Positions 42,969-50,986 of a stretch of 64,000 nt of DNA are shown here, in pieces; the first letter of the stretch is position 1, and the number at the start of each line of letters is the position of its first letter. The notes beneath the pieces are model-generated. The model was not told the DNA's origin. It did no database searches and was given only the letters and a program-made list of their open reading frames with translations. The stretch covers positions 1-64,000 of the forward strand of contig CAZUJL010000022.1 of NCBI GenBank assembly GCA_964620045.1, in the 5' to 3' direction. The position numbers were made by a program, and so were the translations under genes. Origin of the DNA: VFKU01 sp964620045. GTDB taxonomy: Bacteria; Hydrogenedentota; Hydrogenedentia; Hydrogenedentales; GCA-2746185.

Positions 42969-43052
42969 GTCCCTACGGGACTTGATGCCGAGGTCGCTAT
43001 CGGCATACCCACCGCTGAAGCGGTGGGCTAAATTCTGTCGCCCCTCTGGGGC
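42969..43052. repeat. Triple-hairpin dispersed repeat, copy B
   Basis: GTCCCTACGGGAC, CCCACCGCTGAAGCGGTGGG followed by CTA, and GCCCCTCTGGGGC, in the same order and spacing as 25988-26069. The middle stem has changed on both sides and still pairs. The rest of the gap to 43146 holds no gene. Confidence 0.75.
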
Positions 43053-43146
43053 TCACCGTCGGTGCAATTTCTCGAGTTGCAATGCATTGCGTTTAGAGTA
43101 GCAATGCGTTGCGTTTCGAAGAATATGTAGTATCGGTTTGCGAGAC

Positions 43147-43719
43147 TTAGCCTTTTAACTTCTGAATCATCTCGGCGACGCGTTTGCCGATGGCTTCCAC
43201 GCTGGCCTGCTGCTGGGCATCCTTGAGTTTGGGGCCGTCGAAGGCTTCGTGCGCCTTCATGACGGCGACCTGATCCGGCAGCACGAGCGTCTGGATATTT
43301 CCCAGGATCGAGCGTACGGTCACGAGGCCGCGCAGGCCGCCGAGCGCGCCGGGCGACGCGCTCATGAGTCCGGCTACTTTGCCGACGTAGGCCTCCAACG
43401 GCTTCTCGGCCCCTTCGCGGCGCGAGGCCCAGTCGATCGCGTTTTTCAGGAGCGGCGTGATTGAACTGTTGTACTCCGGCGCGGAGATCAGGAAGCCGTC
43501 GTGCGACTTCATGAGTTCCTTAAAGGTCTTCGCATTCGGCGGGAGGCCACTGCGTGCTTCGTCGTCTTCGTTGTACAGCGGCAAGGGTAAGGCATTCCAA
43601 TCGACGAGCGTTACCGTGGCGCCGGCGTTGCGCGCGCCGTCGGCGGCGATTTTCACAAGGCGCGTGTTAAACGAATCGAGCCGGGCGCTGCCGGAGAACG
43701 CGAGAATTTTCGGGGTCAT
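43147..43719 (-). CDS. NADPH-dependent FMN reductase family protein
   Basis: A 190-residue flavodoxin-fold enzyme. The N-terminus MTPKILAFSGSARLDSFNTR is the FMN phosphate-binding loop, and SAPEYNSSITPLLKNAIDW is the second flavin loop of NADPH-dependent FMN/azo/chromate reductases. GSARLDSFN matches the (G/S)SxRxxSxN signature. It reduces quinones, azo dyes or metals using NAD(P)H. It ends the minus-strand run 43147-45416 after the SDR gene, with a 21-base gap. Cytoplasmic. Confidence 0.9.
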   Translation of the reverse strand: MTPKILAFSGSARLDSFNTRLVKIAADGARNAGATVTLVDWNALPLPLYNEDDEARSGLPPNAKTFKELMKSHDGFLISAPEYNSSITPLLKNAIDWASRREGAEKPLEAYVGKVAGLMSASPGALGGLRGLVTVRSILGNIQTLVLPDQVAVMKAHEAFDGPKLKDAQQQASVEAIGKRVAEMIQKLKG

Positions 43720-43740
43720 GCGGGTGATTTCCTCTTCGTT

Positions 43741-44532
43741 TTACTGCGTGATGATCTGCGGCTGACCGTCGGGCACGCAGAGATACTGATCGAAATCCGT
43801 GTAACCGATGCCGCGCAGGAAGTCTTCGTCGATGAGGGCCTCGCCGTTGGATTTATCGGGATGCTGCACGATTTCCCAGGTGGCATCGGCCAGGATATCG
43901 GCCTTGCGCCAGAGGGTCGGATCGCCGAGCTTCCAGTTGATCGTGGCGAAGGACTCGATGAGCGTCTTCGGCCAGAGGGCGGTCGCACGGATGTTGTACT
44001 CGCCGAATTCCTGCGGCAGGCCGTGCGCGATCATCGTCATGCCGAATTTGCTGATGCAATAGCCGATGTGGCTGGGGAGCATCCGCAGATCGATCGGCGG
44101 CGACATGAGTACGACGTGGCCGGACTTTTGCGCCTTCATCGCGGGCAGAAAGGCCGTGGTGACGGCGAAGGAGCCGCGCGCGTTCACGTCCATCATCAGG
44201 TCGAAGCGCTTCATGGGCGTTTCGTCCATGGGCTTCCACCAGAGCGCGCCGGCGTTGTTGATCACGACGTCAACCCGGCCGAATTTTTCGAGCGTGGCCT
44301 TGGCCGCTTGTTCGACGCTTTGCAGATCGGTCACGTCGCAGCGAACCGGGAAGGCCTCGGTGCCGTGGCGGGAAATTTCGTCGGCCGCGCTGAAGATCGT
44401 GCCGGGGAGCTTCGGGTTTTCCTCGGTGCTTTTCGCCGCGACGACAATGTCGTAGCCTTCGCGCGCGAAACGATGCGCGCAGGCCTTGCCGATGCCGCGG
44501 GACGCGCCGGTGATGAATGCCACTTTTCTCAT
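43741..44532 (-). CDS. Short-chain dehydrogenase (HSDL2-like)
   Basis: A 263-residue SDR. Motifs: TGASRGIGKACAHRFAREGY (cofactor glycines), NNAGALWW, and catalytic YCISK. The region KSTEENPKLPGTIFSAADEI after the second strand is characteristic of the HSDL2/SDR13C group, related to fatty-acyl or sterol dehydrogenases. The start at ATG 44532 overlaps the stop of the upstream alpha/beta hydrolase (44529) by four bases, so they are coupled. Probably NADP-dependent oxidation or reduction of a lipid-like substrate. Confidence 0.88.
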   Translation of the reverse strand: MRKVAFITGASRGIGKACAHRFAREGYDIVVAAKSTEENPKLPGTIFSAADEISRHGTEAFPVRCDVTDLQSVEQAAKATLEKFGRVDVVINNAGALWWKPMDETPMKRFDLMMDVNARGSFAVTTAFLPAMKAQKSGHVVLMSPPIDLRMLPSHIGYCISKFGMTMIAHGLPQEFGEYNIRATALWPKTLIESFATINWKLGDPTLWRKADILADATWEIVQHPDKSNGEALIDEDFLRGIGYTDFDQYLCVPDGQPQIITQ

Positions 44533-45416
44533 TGCGTTGCCTCCTTCGGCGCAGCGGCCGGGGCTTTGGACTGCATCGCGGCGGCGACCTTGGCGATCGC
44601 CGCGCGCACATCGGCTTCGGCGTTCCACGGCACCCAGTGGCTCTTGCCGTCCAGCCGCATCACGTCCACGATGGTACCAGCCGGGAACTCGCGACGCATG
44701 TAGTCTACATTCGAATGCGGCACCAATATATCGTCTGGCGCGTGCACGATCACGATCGGACAATGCAGTTCCTTGAGGCGCGGCTGCATGGCTTCGAGTT
44801 CGGCCTTCATCGGCCGGAGTTCGCGGTCGGAATTCCGCAGAAAATACGGGACCATATAGGGAACAAAGGCGAAACCCACCACGTGCTGGTACCACGCGAT
44901 TTTTTCCAGAGACGGGTCGAGGGAGCCGGAGAGGATGACGAGGCCGCCGACGCGATCGGGGTATTGCAGGGCGGCCTCGACGATGATGGGACCGCCGAGC
45001 GAGTGGCCGACGAGAATCGTGCCGCGGCCGCCGCGGTTTACGAGCAGCGGTTCGAGGCACTGCGCCTGTTCTTCCATCGTGTAGACCGGCTTGCGCGGCG
45101 TTGTGTGCCCGAAGCCGGGTCGATCGACCGAGACGGAGTCGAAGCCCGCGATGGGCGACGTGAGGTAATCCTCGAAGGCGGTGGCGTCGCCCGGCGTGCC
45201 GTGGACGTACAGAATGCGCGGCAACTGATTGGCGTCGGGCATGGGCGCGGCGATGTAGCTCATCGTGAAACCGTTGGACGACGGCACGGTGCCGCGGATG
45301 AGGCCGGCGTTTTCCATCGGCAACACGAAGGCGTCGTATACGCGGCATGAGGCAAATTCGAGCACAAGCAGGACGATGAGCGTGATGCCGAGGATGCGGA
45401 AAATCTTACGGCGCAT
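44529..45416 (-). CDS. Membrane-anchored alpha/beta hydrolase
   Basis: A 295-residue protein with an N-terminal hydrophobic helix (ILGITLIVLLVLEFASC), possibly a lipobox ending at Cys24, so a lipoprotein is possible. The hydrolase fold has YVHGTPGDATAF (oxyanion HG), GHSLGGPIIVEAA (nucleophile Ser), HAPDDILVPH (acid) and a C-terminal GKSHWVPW His. Esterase or thioesterase activity is likely; the substrate is unknown. It overlaps the SDR gene and follows the acyltransferase genes on the same strand, suggesting lipid metabolism. Confidence 0.85.
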   Translation of the reverse strand: MRRKIFRILGITLIVLLVLEFASCRVYDAFVLPMENAGLIRGTVPSSNGFTMSYIAAPMPDANQLPRILYVHGTPGDATAFEDYLTSPIAGFDSVSVDRPGFGHTTPRKPVYTMEEQAQCLEPLLVNRGGRGTILVGHSLGGPIIVEAALQYPDRVGGLVILSGSLDPSLEKIAWYQHVVGFAFVPYMVPYFLRNSDRELRPMKAELEAMQPRLKELHCPIVIVHAPDDILVPHSNVDYMRREFPAGTIVDVMRLDGKSHWVPWNAEADVRAAIAKVAAAMQSKAPAAAPKEATQ

Positions 45417-45422
45417 AACGGG

Positions 45423-46247
45423 TCAACCGGTGCCGAGCTCCGTGAGGCCGAGCACCTGTTCGCGCGCCTGCGCGGCGAGGACTTTGCGGTCGGTCTCGCC
45501 TGGCGGGATGGGCTCGCCGAACACGACCACCACGCTGACGCCGCGCAGCCCAAGCACGCGCCAGAGGTGCGGCACGAGCGTGTGATCGTCGCGCCAATAG
45601 GCGATGTCTTCCGTGAGCGAGGCGTTCGGCGCGGTCACGCCCCAACGCAGACCCACGGGCAGCAGCGGCACGGCGCGATTGATGGCGGGCTGCACGAGAG
45701 AGGCGTGAAACGGCATGACGCGATCGCCGGCGCTGGTGGTGCCTTCCAAGAACACGCAGACCGGCACGCCGGCATCGAAACGTTCGCCGATTTTTTCGTT
45801 GACGGCGGCGACGCTGCGGCGATCGGCGCGCGCAATGCCGATGTGTTCGGAAGTGTTGAACAAGTGCCCGATGATGGGCCAATGCACGACGTCCGCTTTG
45901 GAGACGAACATCGTTGCGGTGACGGCACCGACGGCCATGATGTCGAGATAACTGATGTGGTTCGGCGTGAGCAGCACGGCCTGGTGCGGCGGCATGCCGG
46001 CGGAGGTGACGGAGATGCCGCCGATCCGCGCGATGCCCACGAGCCAGCGGTGGGTGTACTCCGCGGCGAAGCGACGGCGTTCAGCTGGGTCGCGCGTGGA
46101 GAAACGCGCGCGCAGGTGGATGAGGTGCGAGTAGAGCGTCCAACCGCCGATGAGAAAGAGTCGCCACGCGGACAGCGCGTGGTTGATGCGGGCGCGCGGC
46201 ATGGTTTCTTCACTGCCGTCCGCGTGCGCGGGCGTGGTTGCACTCAT
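45423..46247 (-). CDS. PlsC-family 1-acyl-sn-glycerol-3-phosphate-type acyltransferase (OlsA candidate)
   Basis: A 274-residue acyltransferase with the family motif NHISYLDIMA (variant of NHxxxxD) and FLEGTTSAGDRVMPF (variant of FPEGTR). A membrane helix lies near residues 27-45. It transfers an acyl chain from ACP or CoA to a hydroxyl. Its ATG overlaps the stop of the OlsB-like gene by four bases; in ornithine-lipid synthesis OlsB makes lyso-ornithine lipid and OlsA adds the second acyl chain, so this is a strong OlsA candidate. The non-canonical Leu-Glu-Gly in place of Pro-Glu-Gly is also seen in some members. Confidence 0.82.
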   Translation of the reverse strand: MSATTPAHADGSEETMPRARINHALSAWRLFLIGGWTLYSHLIHLRARFSTRDPAERRRFAAEYTHRWLVGIARIGGISVTSAGMPPHQAVLLTPNHISYLDIMAVGAVTATMFVSKADVVHWPIIGHLFNTSEHIGIARADRRSVAAVNEKIGERFDAGVPVCVFLEGTTSAGDRVMPFHASLVQPAINRAVPLLPVGLRWGVTAPNASLTEDIAYWRDDHTLVPHLWRVLGLRGVSVVVVFGEPIPPGETDRKVLAAQAREQVLGLTELGTG

Positions 46248-47086
46248 TCGATCACGTCCAACCGCGAGAGCGCGACGCCCTTGCCGTCCATCTGGATCAG
46301 GAAATCGACCGTGCCGAATTCGCGGTCGATTGCGGGTTCGGAGACAACGAGCGCGCCGAGTTTCAGGTAGGTGCGGAAGAGTTTTGGGATTTTAAGCGCC
46401 GGACCGAGCTTCGGATCGTGCTCGCGCGCGGCGTCGCCACAGGAGCGATCCGGTTGCGCCCGTAGCCAGAGATCCGGGTGCAGGCATTTCGCCTCGCGCA
46501 GGGTCTTCAGCGCACGCCAGCCGTCGTCGGGGTCCTGCGTGGTCAGCGAGCAGCAGCCGAAGAGGTAGCGCAGGTTGTGCGCGTTCATGTAGGCGCCGAT
46601 GCCGAGCCACATGGCGATCATCGCCCGGAAATTGCGGTGATCGGCGGCGAGACAGGCGCGTCCGACTTCGACGCTTTCTTCCAGGAACGGCGCCATTGGC
46701 GCGAGATCGTATTGCTCGGCCGAGTAAATGCCGCCGTTGCGCGAGGCTTCGCCGGCGGATTGCAGGCGGTAGGTGCCGACGATGCGCCCGGTTTGTTGCT
46801 CCATGAGGACGAGGTGCGTCATTTGATCGTCGTAACGATCTGCGTCGAGCCCGGTTTCCATGGAGGATGCGAGGCCTTCTTCGAGTTCGATATTGAACAC
46901 AAGAAAGCGCAAGCGCTGGGCGGCTTCGACGCACTTCGTGGAATTGGCGAACCCGGCGACGTAGCGATCGGTGTCGCCGTGCGGCAGCGCGAGAAAATCT
47001 ACCGTGCCCCAGCGATCGCGGAAGTCTGCGGCACCTTCGAACGGCGCGCGCGTCAGCGCCTGATCACCGTGTTCGACCCGTGCCAT
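46244..47086 (-). CDS. olsB: OlsB-like GNAT N-acyltransferase
   Basis: A 280-residue protein of the OlsB/autoinducer-synthase-like acetyltransferase family. It contains RLRFLVFNIELEEGL at about 60-75, DQMTHLVLMEQQTGRIVGTYRL, then ESVEVGRACLAADHR and NLRYLFGCCSLTTQDP. These match the N-acyltransferase that joins a 3-hydroxyacyl chain to ornithine. The overlapping downstream PlsC-type gene supports an ornithine-lipid operon, useful for phosphorus-free membranes. The ATG 47086 start is used. Cytoplasmic side of the membrane. Confidence 0.8.
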   Translation of the reverse strand: MARVEHGDQALTRAPFEGAADFRDRWGTVDFLALPHGDTDRYVAGFANSTKCVEAAQRLRFLVFNIELEEGLASSMETGLDADRYDDQMTHLVLMEQQTGRIVGTYRLQSAGEASRNGGIYSAEQYDLAPMAPFLEESVEVGRACLAADHRNFRAMIAMWLGIGAYMNAHNLRYLFGCCSLTTQDPDDGWRALKTLREAKCLHPDLWLRAQPDRSCGDAAREHDPKLGPALKIPKLFRTYLKLGALVVSEPAIDREFGTVDFLIQMDGKGVALSRLDVIE

Positions 47087-47100
47087 GGTGTGGCCTCGAT

Positions 47101-48750
47101 TTACCCCGCGATGGGGTAGTTCCGCGACAAACGCCGATAGAGTAACACATCTTTAATGAACTGTAACGGACCCAGCGGCGCGTGGCCCGCGCGACGATTC
47201 GCGTCGCCGATCACGAACAACACCTTGTACTGGTCGAACAACGTGCGGTAGGCGTCGAGCAGGCGCGCTTCGGGGTCCCAAATGTGCGTGGCCTCGGCGC
47301 CCGCGCCGTTCACTTCCACAATCATGAATCCCTCGCCCCGCTGCAAAGATTCAACGTCGCGGAAGCGGATGTCGAACCGGCCGAAGAAAAAGCGCGGCAG
47401 GCCGTGGGCGATCTCGTCTATTCGGGCCGAGAGCGCGGGCGTCAGCAGGTGCAGGCCGTCGCGGAAAATGCAGCCCTGAGCGTGGTTTCCGGCAAAGACC
47501 AGCGGGAAGCGCTCGCCGATGGTGAGGACGCGATCGAGCGAGGCGGCGTGGCGTTTGAAATAGACTTCGGAGACGAGCTTTGCGCGATCGTCCGCTTCGA
47601 TCAGCTCGCGCAGCGTGCGTTCACCGTCGCCGACGACGAAGGGAAACTCCTTGAGCGTCACCGAGACGATGCGACCGCGCTGCTCGGAGGGCAAGCGGTA
47701 ATACATCAGGCCGACTTCGTGCTTGAAGGGCGCGAGCGTCTGCAACACGATTGTGATGCCGCGCGGCATGGTTTCAAAATACGCGCGCAGATCGTGTGCG
47801 GTGTAAATCGGCCGCACACCGGCGCCGCGCTGGCCCTGATCGGGTTTCGCGACGATCGGCAGGACGAGCCCGGCAGCGGAAACCACGGCGAGTGCGGCTT
47901 CGACGTGTTCGTCGAGCGAACCTTGCGCGGTGAAGTGATACGTCGTGTGTGGCGCGAACCAGCGGCGCTCGGATTCGGGGACGAGATCGAGGATCTGGCT
48001 TTTTGATTCGCGGATCATGCCGCCGGAGTAGATGGAGGGGTTGACGGCGGTGGGCAGCGTGAGGCTGCGGAAACGAACAGCGAGCCAGAAGTAATAGAGT
48101 CCGACCGGGATGTAAAACAAGAAGGGATGCCAGAACTCGAACATCGACGCGGGGGCTTCTTCGGCGGTGACGCTTGCGGGGTCCTCGGCCATGCGTTTGT
48201 ACGAGCGGCGCTGGATAAGGATGACGACGACGATGAGCGCGGCGCCGACGGCCCATTTCAGCTCGCCGAGCAGCGGAAGAATCGCGCGCCCGAGATACAC
48301 GATCGACGTGACCGCGGTGAACGTCCACAACATGGACGCGAAGATGGCACAGGGAAGGTAGCGCTTGAGGCTGGCGCGCGCCATGCCGACGGCGAGGTTC
48401 GCGGGCAGGCGCAGGCCGGGCACGAAACGCGAGACCATGATCGCGGTGAACATATTGTCGTCGAACCACACGCGCATGCGCTCGAGGCGGTGCTTGGACA
48501 CGAGCTTACGCTTGACGATCCACGGCTCCAGGTAGCGTCCGGCGACGTAGAGCAGCCAGTCCCCCACGCCGATGCCGATACAGAGGCCGGCGATCGCGGT
48601 TTCGTAGAGCATCTGATCGTCGGCGACGAGCAAAGCGCACGCGATCAGTGTCGGGTCTTCCAGCACGAAGGTGCACAGCATGATGACGATGACTTGCAGA
48701 AAGGGATCGCTGGAGAGCGCGCGCAGGGCGGAATCGAAATAGGCTTCCAC
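47101..48750 (-). CDS. DedA/VTT membrane protein fused to ATP-grasp domain
   Basis: A 549-residue protein starting at GTG 48750. The N-terminal third is a DedA/SNARE-associated (VTT) domain: several helices with the conserved FVPGLRLPANLAVGMA and a GVGDWLLYVAGRYLEPW segment. After another helix near residue 210, the C-terminal half is an ATP-grasp ligase: LPIVAKPDQGQRGAGVRPIY (ATP loop and Lys), LQTLAPFKHEVGLMYYRLP, FFFGRFDIRFRD, and EVNGAGAEATHIWD (metal ligands). DedA proteins are linked to lipid transport or scrambling, and ATP-grasp enzymes join acids to amines. The fusion lies next to OlsB/OlsA-type genes. The start overlaps the end of the NRDE gene by a few bases. A role in modifying or moving an amino-acid lipid is inference. 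Confidence 0.8.
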   Translation of the reverse strand: MEAYFDSALRALSSDPFLQVIVIMLCTFVLEDPTLIACALLVADDQMLYETAIAGLCIGIGVGDWLLYVAGRYLEPWIVKRKLVSKHRLERMRVWFDDNMFTAIMVSRFVPGLRLPANLAVGMARASLKRYLPCAIFASMLWTFTAVTSIVYLGRAILPLLGELKWAVGAALIVVVILIQRRSYKRMAEDPASVTAEEAPASMFEFWHPFLFYIPVGLYYFWLAVRFRSLTLPTAVNPSIYSGGMIRESKSQILDLVPESERRWFAPHTTYHFTAQGSLDEHVEAALAVVSAAGLVLPIVAKPDQGQRGAGVRPIYTAHDLRAYFETMPRGITIVLQTLAPFKHEVGLMYYRLPSEQRGRIVSVTLKEFPFVVGDGERTLRELIEADDRAKLVSEVYFKRHAASLDRVLTIGERFPLVFAGNHAQGCIFRDGLHLLTPALSARIDEIAHGLPRFFFGRFDIRFRDVESLQRGEGFMIVEVNGAGAEATHIWDPEARLLDAYRTLFDQYKVLFVIGDANRRAGHAPLGPLQFIKDVLLYRRLSRNYPIAG

Positions 48751-48751
48751 G

Positions 48752-49516
48752 TCAGCGCGCCTGGGCCGGCGCCGCAAGCAGACGCAGCGAGCAATGCGTG
48801 GCGGCGTCGCGCGTTTCGGGCGTGGGCGTCGGCCAGTAGCGCAGCTCGACCCGGCCCGGGTTCGCATGCACACGCGCCTGCGTGATGCTGCGCGTGGCGG
48901 ACCATTCGCGCCGCATCAAGGGCGAGCGTTCCGCGTGGCCGGCTTCCTGGAGCAAATGAAACGCCGGCAGGGTGTCGATGTGCGCAGCGCCGTCCGCGAT
49001 CCAGCGATTGAACCGTTCCTCGCGCCAGCGCACGACTTCGGCGCTGTCCCAACCCGAGGACGAGCGCACCAGCCATGGATCGCGATTCGTAATCGTGGTG
49101 AGCGAACCTTTGCCGAGCCATTCACAGATCAATGTTTGATCCAGTGACGCGACGAGCAAGGTGAACGATGGATACTGCGCGGCGTCCAGTTCCGATTTAA
49201 TCCAGTGCTGCGCAGCATCGCCATCGCCGGCGGCGAGCACGGCGGGAACGATTTCGCCGCGCGTGCGATAGCGGCCCGTCGTATCCGGCAGCAGGCTTTC
49301 GCCGGGCTGATAGGCGTTCATAATGCAGGCGACCACGCCGCAGGCGTTGGCCCCCATCCAGGTGCCGCCTTTTTCGCTGTCGATGGGCGCGACCCAATCG
49401 CCGTTGGCGGCCGCGTGCAGTTCAGGCTTTCGTTCCGGCGCGCGGGAATAAGCCTCGTCGCGGTTCATCGTCGCGGTGAACCCGGAGCCGGTGCGTTGGA
49501 TGGTCACCGTACACAT
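48752..49516 (-). CDS. NRDE/TANGO2-family protein
   Basis: A 254-residue protein beginning MCTVTIQRTGSGFTATMNRDEAYSR, which contains the NRDE motif and a second-position Cys typical of Ntn-type folds. Later DSEKGGTWMGANACGVVACI matches the family. TANGO2 relatives have been linked to haem handling; the biochemical role in bacteria is unsettled. It immediately precedes the DedA-ATP-grasp gene with overlapping ends, so it heads the minus-strand lipid operon or is its second member. Cytoplasmic. Confidence 0.85.
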   Translation of the reverse strand: MCTVTIQRTGSGFTATMNRDEAYSRAPERKPELHAAANGDWVAPIDSEKGGTWMGANACGVVACIMNAYQPGESLLPDTTGRYRTRGEIVPAVLAAGDGDAAQHWIKSELDAAQYPSFTLLVASLDQTLICEWLGKGSLTTITNRDPWLVRSSSGWDSAEVVRWREERFNRWIADGAAHIDTLPAFHLLQEAGHAERSPLMRREWSATRSITQARVHANPGRVELRYWPTPTPETRDAATHCSLRLLAAPAQAR

Positions 49517-49537
49517 CGAATAAAACCGCCTGCGAGG

Positions 49538-50062
49538 TTAGCGGACCGCCGTCTGCCGGAAGGCGGCCGTCGAAAAGGCCAGCGCGAGGTCTTCGGGAAG
49601 GTCGACCCCCTGTTCGCGACAGAGATTTCGGACCACGGCGAGATGGTGGATCGTGTGGCTCGACAGAAACACAAGTTCACGCTCGACCGTCGATTCCAGG
49701 GTGCTCGGCTCGCTGTCGAGCGCGGCCGTCTGGCGCACGGTGATGCGCTGGCGCAACTGGTCTGGGGTCAGCGTCGAAAGGGTGCGGCAAACGTTCGCCA
49801 GGGCCTCGCGAAAACAGGCCGGATCGCGCTCGATGGATTCATCGCGATCGCGCGCGTCGTAATCCACCACGCCATCGCCCAGTCCGCGCAAGAAGCAGAT
49901 GAAGTGTTCGGCGGCGTGCCGCAGGTGCGCGCCGATGGGCGAGCGTCCCGGTGCGGCGGTGGCAAACATCTCGAAGGAAATGGCGTCGACAATCCGTTCA
50001 CATCTGCCGCAGGCATCGATACATCCGCGAACTGCGGGACTGACAGACGGTGTCATTTGCAT
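49538..50062 (-). CDS. DinB-family protein
   Basis: About 174 residues from ATG 50062 (an in-frame ATG follows at 50056). A four-helix DinB/YfiT-type domain has PIGAHLRHAAEHFICFLRGL, a first metal-type His, and ELVFLSSHTIHHLAVVRNL with the usual C-terminal HxxxH pair. Such proteins often bind a divalent metal and may be thiol transferases or stress proteins. The 234-base region to 50296 upstream holds only palindromes (CCACG-TTTAG-CGTGG, GTCTAA...TTAGAC) and the divergent promoter. Confidence 0.8.
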   Translation of the reverse strand: MQMTPSVSPAVRGCIDACGRCERIVDAISFEMFATAAPGRSPIGAHLRHAAEHFICFLRGLGDGVVDYDARDRDESIERDPACFREALANVCRTLSTLTPDQLRQRITVRQTAALDSEPSTLESTVERELVFLSSHTIHHLAVVRNLCREQGVDLPEDLALAFSTAAFRQTAVR

Positions 50063-50296
50063 ACGAGAATCGGTTCTCCCCGAACGAATGCGCAGCACAC
50101 GGCAGGAGTCTAGCACCGCCGATTTATGCCGAACAATCCGCACAATTTCCGCAGTGCGCGGGGTCTGCGCGACGGTTGAATAACCCCTGGGTCGCATCCG
50201 TCTAATCTTGTACCGGGCTGCAGCCTGTATGTTAGACTGTCGGCCCTGAAACCGGGTTGAGCAGCCACGTTTAGCGTGGTAAAGGAAAGGTTACTC

Positions 50297-50962
50297 ATGC
50301 GAATTCTCACTGCGGCGGCCCTGCTGTTGCTGCCGATGGCCCCTGTTGCGATGGCGGACGACGCCAAGGTCGAACTGAAGATCGAGCTTCCGGAACCCTA
50401 TTTCGGCGGCACGCCGTTGGACTATTTTGGGCCGAATCTTGAGGAACCGGATTACAAGCCGCGGGCGCCGTTCATGGTGCCGGACGGCACGACGAATGTG
50501 GCCAAGGGCAAGACGGTGACCAGCCAGGCGGCGCCGAGCTTCGGCAAGCTGGAAATGCTGGTTGACGGCGACAAATCTTATAAAGACGAGAGCTTGTTGG
50601 GCCTTGAGCGCGGCCTGCAGTGGGTGCAGGTCGACCTTGGTTCGATGAACGCGCTGTATGCGTTGCTGCTGTGGCACTTCCACCAGGGCGATCGCGTGTA
50701 CTTCGACGTGATCGTGCAGGTGGCGGACGACGCCGAGTTCACGAAGAACGTGCGCACGGTGTTCAACAACGACCATGACGACACCTCGGGCCTGAAGCTG
50801 GGCGCGGGCACGAACAAGGAATACATCGAGACCTACAAGGGCAAGCTGGTGGATCTCGGCGGCGTGAAGGCGCGCGCGATCCGTTTCTATAGCAAGGGCA
50901 ACACGACGGACGACTTCAACCACTACGTCGAAGCCGAAGTGTTCGGCAAGGCCGCCGAGTAA
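50297..50962 (+). CDS. Secreted discoidin-like (F5/8 type C) protein
   Basis: A 221-residue exported protein; ATG 50297 follows AAAGGAAAGG. Signal peptide MRILTAAALLLLPMAPVAMADD. The mature domain includes NVAKGKTVTSQAAPSFGKL, LVDGDKSYKDESLLG and GLQWVQVDLGSMNALYALLLWH, the hallmark order of galactose-binding/discoidin domains (N-A-x-G-K-x-V-T-S, D-G, W-x-x-V-D-L-G). It probably binds a carbohydrate at the cell surface. It is followed 24 bases later by the Agl23-like gene. Confidence 0.82.
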   Translation: MRILTAAALLLLPMAPVAMADDAKVELKIELPEPYFGGTPLDYFGPNLEEPDYKPRAPFMVPDGTTNVAKGKTVTSQAAPSFGKLEMLVDGDKSYKDESLLGLERGLQWVQVDLGSMNALYALLLWHFHQGDRVYFDVIVQVADDAEFTKNVRTVFNNDHDDTSGLKLGAGTNKEYIETYKGKLVDLGGVKARAIRFYSKGNTTDDFNHYVEAEVFGKAAE

Positions 50963-50986
50963 CCTATCCACGAGGTACATCGCCGG

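Noticed and set aside
43741..45348. 535-codon extension of the SDR frame
   Set aside because: The part before ATG 44532 is antisense-like and overlaps the alpha/beta hydrolase; the true SDR start is at the GASRGIGK-proximal ATG.
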